Shown here piece by piece: positions 37,033 through 46,800 of a stretch of 64,000 nt of DNA. Within the stretch, counting starts at the first letter, position 1; the number at the start of each line of letters is the position of its first letter. The position numbers and the translations under genes are program-made. Origin of the DNA: Caldovatus aquaticus (GTDB taxonomy: Bacteria; Pseudomonadota; Alphaproteobacteria; Acetobacterales; Acetobacteraceae); NCBI RefSeq assembly GCF_019458025.1, contig NZ_JAHZUY010000011.1:1-64000 (forward strand). Direction: 5' to 3'. The notes under the pieces were generated by a model. The model made no database searches. It was not told the origin of the DNA and saw nothing but the letters and a program-made list of their open reading frames with translations.

Positions 37033-38331
37033 GTGCCGGCCGACCACGAGCTGCTCTACCGGCTCGCCCTCGCGCTCGGCATCGGCCTGCTGGTCGGGGT
37101 CGAGCGCCATTGGCGCGAGCGCGAGGCGGAGGCGGGCCGGCGCACCGCCGGCCTGCGCACCTTCGGCCTGATCGGCCTGCTCGGCGGCCTCGCCGCGGCG
37201 CTGGCGCAGGCGGCCCGCGGCGGCGCCGAGGGAGTGCCGGCGGCGCTGCTGCTCGGCCTCCCTTTCCTCGGCCTTTCCGCGGCGCTGATCGTGTTCAAGC
37301 TGCGCGAGGCGATCGCCGAGCAGAGCTTCAGCGTCACCGGCGTCGTCGCCGCCCAGGCGGTGTTCGCCCTCGGCGCCCTCGCCGTGCTCGGCGATGCCGG
37401 CACCGCCGCCGCGGCGGCGGTGGCGACGACCGCGCTGCTCGCCAGCCGCGAGGTGCTGCACGCCTTCGTCCGGCGCCTGAGCTGGCCCGAGCTGCGCTCC
37501 GCCCTGCTGCTGCTGACGATGACGCTGGTCGCGCTGCCGCTGCTGCCCGACCGGCGCATCGCCGCCCTCTGGGGCCTCAACCCGGCGCGGGTGTGGCTGC
37601 TCGCGGTGATCCTCGCCGCCGTCTCCTTCCTCGGCTACGTGGCGGTGCGGCTGCTCGGCGCCGCCGCCGGGCGCCTGCTCGCCGGCGCCGCCGCCGGACT
37701 CGTCTCCTCGACCGCGGCGACGGTGACGAACGCCCGCCTCGCGCGCGGCGGGGAGCCGGCGGGGCCGCTGGTCGCGGGCGCGCTGGCGGCCGGCGCGGTG
37801 GCCTATGCGCGCACCGCCGCGCTCGCCCTCCTCGCCTCGCCGGCGATGGCGCGGCCGCTGCTCCCGGCCCTCGCCGCGGGGGCGCTGGTGCAGGCGGCGG
37901 CGGCGCTGCTCGCCGGGTGGCGGCGGGAGGAGCGCGCGGCGGCGGAAACGGGGCGCGGAGGGCTCGGCAACCCGTTCGAGTTCGGGGCGGTGCTGCGCCT
38001 CGCCGCCCTGCTCGCCGGCGTCGGCCTGCTCAGCGAATACGCCGCGGCGCGGTTCGGCGGCGTCGGCGCGGCGGCGGTGGCCGCGCTCTCCGGCCTCGCC
38101 GACGTGGACGCGGTGACGCTTTCCATGGCGGCGCTGACGGCGGCCGAGGCGCTGCCCGCCTCGCTCGCCGCGCTGGCGGTGGCGGTGGCGGTGGCGACCA
38201 ACACCGTGGCGAAGATCGCCTATGCGCTGGCGCTCGGCGGGGCGGGCTTCGGCGGGCGCTTCGCCCTCGGCACCCTGGCCGGCCTCGCCGCCGGCGCGGC
38301 GGCGCTGTGGCTGCGGCCAGCCGGCGGGTGA
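37033..38331 (+). CDS. MgtC/SapB-DUF4010 membrane protein
   Basis: 432-residue polytopic protein with about 12 spans. The N-terminal MgtC-like half carries GIGLLVGVERHWRER and GRRTAGLRTFGLIGLLGGLAAA; the C-terminal half is the DUF4010 part with LVSSTAATVTNARLA, ALSGLADVDAVTLSMAAL and VAVATNTVAKIAYAL. The family's role is unclear (Mg2+ stress, membrane potential). The start is GTG 37033, four bases after the upstream TctC stop and with no clear ribosome-binding site, so translation is probably coupled to TctC. Confidence 0.85.
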   Translation: MPADHELLYRLALALGIGLLVGVERHWREREAEAGRRTAGLRTFGLIGLLGGLAAALAQAARGGAEGVPAALLLGLPFLGLSAALIVFKLREAIAEQSFSVTGVVAAQAVFALGALAVLGDAGTAAAAAVATTALLASREVLHAFVRRLSWPELRSALLLLTMTLVALPLLPDRRIAALWGLNPARVWLLAVILAAVSFLGYVAVRLLGAAAGRLLAGAAAGLVSSTAATVTNARLARGGEPAGPLVAGALAAGAVAYARTAALALLASPAMARPLLPALAAGALVQAAAALLAGWRREERAAAETGRGGLGNPFEFGAVLRLAALLAGVGLLSEYAAARFGGVGAAAVAALSGLADVDAVTLSMAALTAAEALPASLAALAVAVAVATNTVAKIAYALALGGAGFGGRFALGTLAGLAAGAAALWLRPAGG

Positions 38332-38473
38332 GGCGGCACGCCCGGGCGGCCCCCCTGCAGCCGGCGACACGGAGAGCCGCGCCGCCGTCCCTCCCCCGCG
38401 CCGCCGGCGCCCGGCCGGCCGCGCGACGATGGCGCGGGACCTGCGCCCGCCGCGCCGCCGCCCGCGCCCGGCC

Positions 38474-39844
38474 CTACCCGGCCGCCGCCGGCGCCGCGCC
38501 GCGCAGCGGCACCGGGCCGGGCAGCGCGGCCCCGTGCCAGAGCTGCGCGAGCAGCGCCCGCGCCGGCTGCTCGCCGACCGCCGGCACCGAGAGCTCGAGG
38601 AACTTCTCGCTCAGATCCTCGTCCGAGAGCGGCGCGTCCGGATCGCCCTTGCGCGTCGGCTGGTGGTGGCGCAGCACGCGCCCGTCCTTGAGCCGGATCT
38701 CCACCCTGGCCGAGCGCCGCGCCGGGAAGGCGGCCTCGCACTCCGGGTCCACCTCGACGCGGATGCGCGGCATCAGCGCCCGCACCGCCGGGTCCCGGAT
38801 CCGCGCCGGCTCGTAGGCGGCGAGGCGCACGCCGCCGTGCACCAGCATCGTCGCCGCGGTGAACTGCACCGAGAAGCGGCATTCCTGCTCCGTCGCCGCC
38901 TCCGGCCGGTCGCAGATCTCCTTGGTGGCGCGGTAGCCGCCGACCAGCACGCCGTCCACCTCCTCCGCCGCGAAGCCGTGCGCGCGCTGCAGCGCGCGGA
39001 TCGCGTCGAGCGCGGCGAAGATGTGGCCGCAGCAGCCGTGGTTCTTGAAGGTCATGTCGGCGATGGCGAAGGGCTGGCCGATGCCGGCGAGCGCCTGCTC
39101 CCACTTGCCGGTGTCCTCGCTGGTCGCGGCGGCGAAGCCGGCCGGGCCGTGCAGCACGTCGAGCGCGCCGGTGACGCCCTGCGCCGCCGCCAGCGCGGCG
39201 AGCGCGCCGGCCTCCGCGGCGTGGCCGGGGTGGAAGGGCTTGCTCATGCCCTCGCCGCGGAAGGCCTGCTGCAGCCCGCTCGCCATGGTCGCGGCGGTGG
39301 CGAGGGCGTGCGCCGTGCGCTCCGCGTCGCAACCGAGCAGCACCGCGACCGCGGCCGCGGCGCCGAAGGTCCCGACCGTGCCGGTGGTGTGCCAGAAGCG
39401 GTAGTGGCTCGGCTGCACGGCCCGGCCGATGCGGCAGGAGACCTCGTAGCCGGCGACCATCGCGCGCAGCAGCGCCGCCATGTCCGCGCCCCGCGCCTGC
39501 GCCGCGGCGAGCGCCGCGCCGATGGTCGGGCAGCCCGGATGATAGACGGCGTAGCGGTAGATGTCGTCGAACTCGACGATGTGGCTCGCGAGGCCGTTCA
39601 TCAGCGCCGCGTGGCGCAGCGGCACGCGCCGGCCGGTGACGTAGCAGACCGCGCCGCCGCCGCCGCGCGTCTCGTCGGCGAGCGCCGCGGCGAGCAGCGT
39701 CGCCGGCGGGCGCGAGGCGCCGGCGAGCAGGGCGGCGAACCAGTCCACCAGCGCCCGGCGCGCGTGGCGCTCGAGATCGGGGGGCAGCGGCCGCGTGCGC
39801 CACCCGGCGGCATGGCCGGCGAGGACGAGGAGCGGGTTCTCCAT
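38474..39844 (-). CDS. MmgE/PrpD family protein
   Basis: 456-residue MmgE/PrpD protein. VDWFAALLAGASRP, NGLASHIVEFDDIYRYAVYHPG, GTFGAAAAVAVLLGCD, HPGHAAEAGALAALAAAQGVTGALDVLHG and FKNHGCCGHIFAALDAI are family segments. Characterised members include 2-methylcitrate dehydratase and cis-aconitate decarboxylase; the relatives close to this one are uncharacterised. It follows the 2-hydroxyacid dehydrogenase gene by ten bases on the minus strand and may act on a dehydrogenase-derived acid; the substrate is open. The longer frame from 39895 overlaps that upstream gene and is rejected. Confidence 0.88.
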   Translation of the reverse strand: MENPLLVLAGHAAGWRTRPLPPDLERHARRALVDWFAALLAGASRPPATLLAAALADETRGGGGAVCYVTGRRVPLRHAALMNGLASHIVEFDDIYRYAVYHPGCPTIGAALAAAQARGADMAALLRAMVAGYEVSCRIGRAVQPSHYRFWHTTGTVGTFGAAAAVAVLLGCDAERTAHALATAATMASGLQQAFRGEGMSKPFHPGHAAEAGALAALAAAQGVTGALDVLHGPAGFAAATSEDTGKWEQALAGIGQPFAIADMTFKNHGCCGHIFAALDAIRALQRAHGFAAEEVDGVLVGGYRATKEICDRPEAATEQECRFSVQFTAATMLVHGGVRLAAYEPARIRDPAVRALMPRIRVEVDPECEAAFPARRSARVEIRLKDGRVLRHHQPTRKGDPDAPLSDEDLSEKFLELSVPAVGEQPARALLAQLWHGAALPGPVPLRGAAPAAAG

Positions 39845-39854
39845 CGCGGACCTG

Positions 39855-40829
39855 CTACGCGTTGCCGCGCAGCACCTCTTTGTTGACGACCACATCGGGA
39901 TCGAGCCGCCCCTGGAAGAAGCTGATGATGCTCTCGGCGCAGGAGAGGCCCATGCGGCGCAGCCCCTCCTCCGTCGCCGCGGCGGAGTGCGGCGTCATGA
40001 CCACGTTGGGCGCCTCGAGCAGCGGGCTCGAGGCGACCAGCGGCTCCTCCCGGAACACGTCGAGGCCGGCGCCGGCGACGTGGCCCGAGCGCAGCGCCGC
40101 GGCCAGCGCCGTCTCGTCCACCAGCGTGCCGCGCGCGGTGTTGACGAACACCGCGCCCGGCTTCATGGCGGCGAGGAAGGCCTTGTCCACCATGCCGCGC
40201 GTCTCGGCGTTGCTCGGGCAGTGGATGGTGACGATGTCGGCCTGGCCGAGCGCCTCGACGAGGTCGCGCACCGGCGTGAACCCCGCGCCCTTGATGGTGT
40301 TGGCGGGCACGTAGGGGTCGCGCACCAGCACCGTCATGCCGAAGGCGGCGCAGAGCCGCGCCACGCGCGCGCCGATGCGGCCGAAGCCGACCACCAGCGC
40401 CGTCCGGCCGGCAAGGTCGAAGCAGGGCAGCGCGTCGGTGGTGCCCCAGTCCAGCGCCCGGGTCTTGGCGTCGTAGGCCAGGGTGCGCCGGGCGAGGGTG
40501 AGCATCAGCATCAGCGCGTGCTCGGCCACCGAGACCGCGTTGGCGTCCGGCGTGACGGTGAGCGGGATGCCCCGCTCGGTCAGCGCCGCGACGTCCACCG
40601 CGTCGTAGCCCACGCCGTGGCGGGCGCAGAGGCGCAGCATCGGGGCCCGGGCAAGGAAGGCGCGGTCTATGCGCGTGGCGCGCACGATGATCGCCTCCGC
40701 CGTCGGCATCGCCTCGGCGAGCGTGGCATCGTTCACCTCGGCGAGCATGGTGACGCGGTAGCCGGGCTCGCCCTGCAGGCGGGCCATCGCCTCGGGGTGC
40801 AGCGGTCGCAGGCAGACAACGTGGGGCAT
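39855..40829 (-). CDS. D-2-hydroxyacid dehydrogenase (SerA-like)
   Basis: 324-residue NAD-dependent D-hydroxyacid dehydrogenase: LVVGFGRIGARVA (NAD motif, about 147-159), ILRPxV-type turn replaced by VTIHCPSNAETRGMVD, catalytic Arg in VNTARGTLVD (about 232), Glu region and His in TPHSAAATEEG (about 283). Resembles D-3-phosphoglycerate dehydrogenase without the C-terminal ACT domains, as in catabolic 2-hydroxyacid dehydrogenases. It is followed by the MmgE/PrpD gene and preceded by a TctC remnant, then a split TPP decarboxylase pair. Dehydrogenation of a 2-hydroxyacid would give a 2-oxoacid that such a decarboxylase could use. Confidence 0.9.
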   Translation of the reverse strand: MPHVVCLRPLHPEAMARLQGEPGYRVTMLAEVNDATLAEAMPTAEAIIVRATRIDRAFLARAPMLRLCARHGVGYDAVDVAALTERGIPLTVTPDANAVSVAEHALMLMLTLARRTLAYDAKTRALDWGTTDALPCFDLAGRTALVVGFGRIGARVARLCAAFGMTVLVRDPYVPANTIKGAGFTPVRDLVEALGQADIVTIHCPSNAETRGMVDKAFLAAMKPGAVFVNTARGTLVDETALAAALRSGHVAGAGLDVFREEPLVASSPLLEAPNVVMTPHSAAATEEGLRRMGLSCAESIISFFQGRLDPDVVVNKEVLRGNA

Positions 40830-40848
40830 GACGGGTCCTTCGCCAGGC

Positions 40849-41017
40849 TCAGTCCGGGGCGGCGCCGGCGACGCGCACCAGCTCGCCCCATTTCGGGATC
40901 TCGGTCTCGATGAAGCGGGCGAACTCCTCCGGCGGCGGCGATGGCGCCGCCCGCCCCCGGCCGGCTGCCGCGCGGCATCGCGGCGCGCGCGACAGCGGCG
41001 AGCAGGCGGCGGTCCAT
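40849..41017 (-). pseudogene. TctC remnant with an internal deletion
   Basis: A strong ribosome-binding site (GGAGGGAGGA) precedes ATG 41017 and the first codons look like a TctC signal peptide start (MDRRLLAAVARAAM). A shifted frame then encodes only the end typical of TctC, PPEEFARFIETEIPKWGELVR, ending at TGA 40849. About 270-290 residues of the binding domain are missing, so start and end survive without the middle. It sits exactly where a TctC gene is expected between the dehydrogenase and the TPP genes, so a functional receptor was probably lost by deletion. Confidence 0.75.
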
Positions 41018-41067
41018 GCGTCTCCTCCCTCCTTCCTGCGCAGGGGGCGCTGCACGCCGCCCGCGCG

Positions 41068-41670
41068 CTAGAGCTGGTGGTGCGCCGCCGGGCCCAGCAC
41101 CGCCTCGCGGAAGCGCGCCTGCAGATAGGCCCCCTCGCGCGGCGGCAGAACGAGCGGCAGGCTCGCCGCGTCCACCTTCGCCACGGCGAAGAGCGGGCCC
41201 TCGCCCGCATGGACCGCCGCGCGCAGCGCCGGCACCTCCTCCGGCCGCGTCACCAGCATGGTGCGCGGGAAGCCCGCCGCCCGCGCCATGCCGACGAGGT
41301 CGACGCCGTACTTGGTGTGCGTCTCCTGCATCCCGGTCTCGCCGTAGTGCTCGTTGTCCTGCACCACGATCGAGAGGTTGGGCGGCCGGCGCACCGCGAT
41401 GGTGGCGAGGGCGCCGAGGCCCATCAGCATCTCGCCGTCGCCGGTGATGACCAGCACCTTGCGCGCCGGCTGGGCGAGGGCGAGGCCGAGGCCGATCATC
41501 GCCGCGCCGCCCATGCCGCCCCAGAGCGGGAAGTTCTCCGCGCAATCGCCGACCGCGGTGATGTCCCACGCCGGCGCGCCGAGCCCCGCGACCACCAGAA
41601 GGCCGCCGCGGTCGGCGAGGAGCGCGCGGCAGAGTTCGCGCCGGTCGAGCTTGCCCGAAGCCGCGAGCAT
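41068..41670 (-). CDS. TPP-dependent decarboxylase, C-terminal (beta) subunit
   Basis: 200 residues: the ThDP-binding half of a two-subunit 2-oxoacid decarboxylase. GDGEMLMGLGALATIAVR is the GDG-x(n)-N ThDP motif start, followed by LSIVVQDNEHYGETG; NFPLWGGMGGAAMIGLGLALA is the typical preceding helix. Similar pairs include sulfopyruvate decarboxylase ComDE and phosphonopyruvate decarboxylase. It is six bases downstream of the alpha subunit gene. The paralogous pair at 55894-57064 shares most motifs. The true 2-oxoacid is unknown; see the neighbouring 2-hydroxyacid dehydrogenase. Confidence 0.85.
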   Translation of the reverse strand: MLAASGKLDRRELCRALLADRGGLLVVAGLGAPAWDITAVGDCAENFPLWGGMGGAAMIGLGLALAQPARKVLVITGDGEMLMGLGALATIAVRRPPNLSIVVQDNEHYGETGMQETHTKYGVDLVGMARAAGFPRTMLVTRPEEVPALRAAVHAGEGPLFAVAKVDAASLPLVLPPREGAYLQARFREAVLGPAAHHQL

Positions 41671-41676
41671 CGCGTC

Positions 41677-42228
41677 TCAGTCCTTTCCGAAGGTCTTGGC
41701 GCCGATCACGCGCTGGCCGATCAGCGTCGCGGCCGGACGGAAGGTGTTGAAGGCGAGGCGGATCGTCGCGTCCGCGGTCGGCACCACGTCCTCCGGCCGG
41801 TCGGCGCGGCGCACCAGCGCGCCGATCGCCTCGAGCACCGCCTGGGTGGCGCTGCCCATCGGCACCTGGGCCGGGTTGAACTCGCCGAAGTCGCCGCGCA
41901 TGGTGACGAGCATCGGCATCGGCGTGCGATGCGTGATGCCGAGCGAGAGCATGTTGATGCAGTTGCCCACGCCGGAGCTCTGCATCAGCAGCACGCCCTT
42001 CTCGCCGCCGAGCCAGGCGCCCTGGAGCAGGGCGATCCCCTCCTCCTCGGTGGTGAGTGGGACGACCTTCATCTCGGCGTCGGCGAGGCAGCGGCGGATC
42101 AGGCGCGCGTGGCCCGCATCCGGCACCACCGCCACCTGGCGGATGCCGTGCGTCCTCAGCAGGTCGTAGAGCCGGTCGGGCCAGTCGGCGGCCGCCTCCG
42201 GCCGGGATTCGGGGGGATGTCGGTCCAT
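41677..42228 (-). CDS. TPP-dependent decarboxylase, N-terminal (alpha) subunit
   Basis: 183 residues: the PYR half of a split ThDP enzyme, with the activating Glu in LTTEEEGIALLQGAWLGGE, then GVLLMQSSGVGNCINMLSLG and MRGDFGEFNPAQVPMGSATQ. The pair with the following beta subunit forms one catalytic unit, as ComD/ComE do. Its own ATG (42228) is near the SDR stop (42307), so it may be co-transcribed with the SDR. The second copy at 56540-57064 is very alike in motif order. Confidence 0.85.
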   Translation of the reverse strand: MDRHPPESRPEAAADWPDRLYDLLRTHGIRQVAVVPDAGHARLIRRCLADAEMKVVPLTTEEEGIALLQGAWLGGEKGVLLMQSSGVGNCINMLSLGITHRTPMPMLVTMRGDFGEFNPAQVPMGSATQAVLEAIGALVRRADRPEDVVPTADATIRLAFNTFRPAATLIGQRVIGAKTFGKD

Positions 42229-42306
42229 GCCTCTCCTCGCGTCTCGCGCGCAGCATCGGGCGGGACGCGGGTCCTGGCAAGGAGGGACGCGCCGCGCGGC
42301 CGCGCC

Positions 42307-43059
42307 TCAGGCGGAGAGCAGCTGCCCGCCGTCCACGACGATGGTCTGCCCCGTGACCCAGCGCGCGAGCGGCGAGGCGAGGAACATCACCACCTCCGCC
42401 ACCTCCTCCGGCGTGCCGAGCCGGCCGAAGGGGATGGAGCGCAGGATGCGGTCGTAGAGCTGCGGGTCGGCGGCCTTCCGCCGTTCCCACACCCCGCCCG
42501 GGAACTCGATCGAGCCCGGCGCGACGGCGTTGACGCGGATGCCTTCGCGCGCGAGCGCCGCCGCCTGGCTCGTGGTGTAGTTGATCACCAGCGCCTTGAC
42601 CGCCGCATAGGCCGGCGTGCGCACCGAGGGCCGCAGGCCGGAGATCGAGGCGATGTTGACGATGCATCCCCTCGACGCCCTGAGATGCGGCAGGGCGGCG
42701 CGGCTCGCCCGCACCGTCGCCATCACGTCCACGGCGAGGCCGGCGGCCCAGCCCGCCTCGTCGTCGCCCATGCCGAAGCCGCTGGCGTTGTTGACCAGCA
42801 CGTCGATGCCGCCGAGCGCGGCCGCCGCCTGCTCCACCCAGCGGGCGATCGCCGCCGCATCGGCGAGGTCGCACACCGCGGCGTGCGCCGGCCGCCCGGC
42901 GGCGGCGATCTCCGCGCGCGCCGCCTCCAGCGCCTCCGCCCCGCGGGCGCAGATCGAGACGCCGGCGCCCGCGCGCGCGAAGCCCAACGCGATGGCGCGG
43001 CCGATGCCGCGGCTGCCGCCGGCGACGAGGACGCGCTGTCCGGTGAAGTCGAGGCCCAT
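42307..43059 (-). CDS. Short-chain dehydrogenase/reductase
   Basis: 250-residue SDR: GGSRGIGRA (14-22), NNASGFG, catalytic Ser in IASISGLRP and YAAVKAL, with the VDGGQLLSA end. ARG after the second strand is compatible with NADP. Position upstream of the TPP subunits suggests handling of an aldehyde or hydroxyacid in the same route; substrate unknown. Confidence 0.88.
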   Translation of the reverse strand: MGLDFTGQRVLVAGGSRGIGRAIALGFARAGAGVSICARGAEALEAARAEIAAAGRPAHAAVCDLADAAAIARWVEQAAAALGGIDVLVNNASGFGMGDDEAGWAAGLAVDVMATVRASRAALPHLRASRGCIVNIASISGLRPSVRTPAYAAVKALVINYTTSQAAALAREGIRVNAVAPGSIEFPGGVWERRKAADPQLYDRILRSIPFGRLGTPEEVAEVVMFLASPLARWVTGQTIVVDGGQLLSA

Positions 43060-43132
43060 GCCCTGCCCTCTCCTGCTGCGCGCCCAGTCTGGCGCGCGGG
43101 CCGGCGCCGGGCCAGGCCCTTCCCGGCGCGGC

Positions 43133-43801
43133 TCAGAAGTCGAGATCGGCGTAGTGCGGCGGCGGCGTCACGCCGCTGACGCGGTCGGCGAGCAGCGGGC
43201 GGAAGCAGGGGCGGGACTTGACGCGCGCGTACCAGTCCTTCGCCGCCTCGTTCAGCGACCAGTCCACGTCGCCGATGAAGTCGAGCGCCGAGAGATGGGC
43301 CGCGGCGCAGAGGTCGGCGAGCGTCAGCGAGGCGCCGGCGAGCCACACCCGCGACTCGGCGAGCCAGCCGAGGTAGTCGAGGTGCGGCCGGAGGTTCGCG
43401 TGCCCGGCGCGGATCGCCGCCGCGTCCGGCGTGCCGCGGCCCATCAGGCGCTTCATCTGCTTCTCGTAGAGCAGGTTGCGCGTGACCTCGGCGTTGAACT
43501 TGCCGTCGAACCAGGCGACCAGGCGGCGGACCTCGGCGCGCTCCGCGAGCGTGCGGCCGAGCAGCGGCAGGTCGGGATAGGCCTCGTCGAGGTACTCGCA
43601 GATCGCGTAGGAATCGGCGACGACGAGGCCGTTGTCCTCGCGCAGCACCGGCACGGTGCCGGCGGGGTTCATCTCGAGGAACTCCTCGCGCCGTTCCCAG
43701 ACGCGCTCGACGCGCAGGTCGAACGGGATCCGCTTCTCGGCGAGGGCCAGGCGGACCTTGCGGGAGAAGGGCGAGAGCGGCAGGTGGTAGAGGATTCGCA
43801 T
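43133..43801 (-). CDS. Glutathione S-transferase family protein
   Basis: 222-residue GST. The thioredoxin-like half has HLPLSPFSRKVRLALAEKRIP (Ser in SPFSRKV in the G-site) and NPAGTVPVLRED; DSYAICEYLDE gives the gamma-glutamyl binding loop. The C-terminal half is helical. The G-site is typical of the bacterial beta/zeta-like group. It precedes the SDR gene and is separated from gltB by 71 bases. Likely detoxifies or isomerises a maleyl-type compound, but that is only a suggestion. Confidence 0.87.
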   Translation of the reverse strand: MRILYHLPLSPFSRKVRLALAEKRIPFDLRVERVWERREEFLEMNPAGTVPVLREDNGLVVADSYAICEYLDEAYPDLPLLGRTLAERAEVRRLVAWFDGKFNAEVTRNLLYEKQMKRLMGRGTPDAAAIRAGHANLRPHLDYLGWLAESRVWLAGASLTLADLCAAAHLSALDFIGDVDWSLNEAAKDWYARVKSRPCFRPLLADRVSGVTPPPHYADLDF

Positions 43802-43872
43802 CGTCGGCCCGGCTTATGCCACCCGCCGGGCGGGCAGGGAAGCCGGGCCGGCGCGCTTCTTCCGCGCCGCCG

Positions 43873-46800
43873 CTATTCGGCCGCGACGGCGGCGGCGACC
43901 GCCTCCTCCATCGGCACCGGCAGGTACCTCGCGTACTCCTTCGGCACGATGTGCCAGAAGCGGGCACGCTCGGTCTCCCACTCGTTCAGCAGGCGCGCCG
44001 CGAACCGGCTGCCCGTCTCCCGCACGTGGCGGGCGATCAGGTCGCGAAGCACCCCCTCCCAGTGCGGGTGCCCGAGGCGGCGCCAGAGCAGCGAATCGGG
44101 GTTGACCCGGCGCTCGAAGGTGCCGTCGGCGTCGTAGACGAAGGCCATGCCGCCGGTGAAGCCGGCGCCGAAATTGTCGCCCACCGGCCCGAGGATCACG
44201 ACCGTCCCGCCGGTCATGTACTCGCAGCCGTTGGCGCCGCACCCCTCCACCACCGCGATGGCGCCGGAGTTGCGCACCGCGAAGCGCTCCCCGGCCTGGC
44301 CCGCGGCGAACAGCTCGCCGGAGGTGGCGCCGTAGAGCACGGTGTTGCCGACGATGGTGTTCTCGTTCCACACCAGGGTCGAGGAGGGGGCCGGCCGCAC
44401 CACGATGGTGGCGCCGGAGAGGCCCTTGCCCACGTAGTCGTTGGCGTCGCCGAACACCTCGAGCTTCAGCCCGCGCACGCCGAAGGCGCCGAGCGACTGG
44501 CCGGCCGAGCCGCGCAGCCGCACCGTGAGGTGGCCGGGCTGCAGCCCGTCCATGCCGAACTGCCGCACGATCTTGGAGGAGACCTTGGTGCCGATCGCGC
44601 GCTGGGTGTTGCGGATGTTGTACTGGAGCTGCATCTTCTCGCCGCGGCGGAACAGCGCCTCGGCGTCGCGGATCATCTCCGCGTCCAGCGTCTCCGGCAC
44701 CTCGTTGCGGCCCTCGAGCGTGCAGTAGGGCTTGTAGGGGCCAGGGTCGGCCTTCACCAGCAGCGGGTTGAGGTCGAGGTCGTCGAGGTCCTCCGAGCCG
44801 CGGCTGACCTGCTTGAGCAGGTCGGTCCGCCCGATCACCTCCTCGAGCCGGCGGAAGCCGAGCTGGCTCAGGATCTCCCGCACCTCCTCTGCGATGAAGG
44901 AGAACAGGTTGATGACCTTCTCCGGGGTGCCGGCGAACTTGGCGCGCAGCTTCTCGTCCTGCGTGCACACCCCGACCGGGCAGGTGTTGGAGTGGCACTG
45001 GCGGACCATGATGCAGCCCATGGCGACCAGGCTCGCCGTGCCGATGCCGAACTCCTCCGCCCCGAGCATCGCCGCGATCACCACGTCGCGCCCGGTCTTG
45101 ATGCCGCCGTCGGTGCGCAGCCGGACGCGATGGCGCAGGCGGTTGAGCAGCAGCACCTGGTGCGCCTCGGACAGCCCCATCTCCCACGGCAGGCCGGCGT
45201 ACTTGATCGAGGACTGCGGCGAGGCGCCGGTGCCGCCCGAGTGGCCGGAGATCAGGATCGCGTCCGCCTTCGCCTTCGCCACCCCCGCGGCGATGGTGCC
45301 GATGCCGGAGCGCGCCACCAGCTTTACGCAGACCGTCGCCTCCGGGTTGATCTGCTTGAGGTCGTAGATGAGCTGGGCGAGGTCCTCGATCGAGTAGATG
45401 TCGTGGTGCGGCGGCGGCGAGATCAGCGTCACGCCGGGGGTGGAGTGCCGCAGCTTCGCGATCAGCTCGGTCACCTTGAAGCCCGGGAGCTGGCCGCCCT
45501 CGCCGGGCTTCGCCCCCTGCGCGATCTTGATCTCGATCTCGCGGCAGTTGTTGAGGTACTCGGCGGTGACGCCGAAGCGCCCGCTCGCGATCTGCTTGAT
45601 CGCGGAGTTGGCGTTGTCGCCGTTCGGCCGCGGCTTCGCGCGCGCCGGGTCCTCGCCGCCCTCGCCCGAGTCGCTGCGCGCGCCGATGCGGTTCATGGCG
45701 ATGGAGAGCGTCTCGTGCGCCTCCGGGCTCAGCGCGCCGAGGGAGATGCCGGGCGCGACCAGGCGCTTGCGGATCTCGGTGATGCTCTCGACCTCCTCGA
45801 TCGGCACCGGCGCGCGGCCCTCGGTGCGGAAGTCGAGCAGGTCGCGCAGCGCCACGGGCGGCAGGCGGCGCACCGCCTCGGAGTACTTCTTGAAGGTCTG
45901 GTAGCTGTCGGTCTCCACCGCCCGCTGCAGGGTGTGGATCAGCGCGCCGTCGAAGGCGTGGGTCTCGCCGCTGCGGCGCATCTTGTAGAGCCCGCCCACC
46001 GGCAGGGTCACCGCGTCCGAGTCCCAGGCCTTGCGGTGCAGCGCGAGCACGCGGCGCGCGATGCCGGAGAGGCCGATGCCGGAGATGCGGCTCGGCGTGC
46101 CGGGGAAGAACTCCGCGACCAGCGAGCGCGAGAGGCCGATCGCCTCGAAGTTCATCCCGCCGCGGTAGCTGCTCAGCACGCCGATGCCCATCTTGGACAT
46201 GACCTTGAGCAGCCCCTTGTCCACCGCCTTCTTGTAGCGGGCGACGCACTCCTCGAGGGTGAGCCTGCCGAACAGGCCGCGCCGGTGGCGGTCGGCGATG
46301 CTCTCCTGCGCGAGGTAGGCGTTGACGGTGGTGGCGCCGGCGCCGATCAGCACCGCGAAGTAGTGCACGTCCAGCGCCTCGGCGACGCGGACGTTGAGGC
46401 TGGTGAAGGTGCGCAGGCTGTTGCGCACCAGGTGTGTGTGCACCCCGCCGACCGCGAGGATCATCGGGATCGCGGCGCGCTCCGGCCCCTGGTTCTCGTC
46501 GGTCAGGATCACGTGGGCGCAGCCGGAGCGCACGCCCTCCTCCGCCTCGCGGCGGATGCGGTCGATGGCGCGGCGCAGGCCCTGCTCGCCCTCGGCGACG
46601 GGGAAGGTGCAGTCCACGACGCAGGCGGTCTCGCCCATGTAGGCGCGCATCGCCGCGAACTCGGCGCTCGACAGGACGGGGCTGTCGAGCATCAGCATGT
46701 CGCACTGCGTCGGGTCCTCGTCGAGGATGTTGCCGAGGTTGCCGAGGCGCGTGCGCAGCGTCATCACCCGCGTCTCGCGCAGGGAATCGATCGGCGGGTT

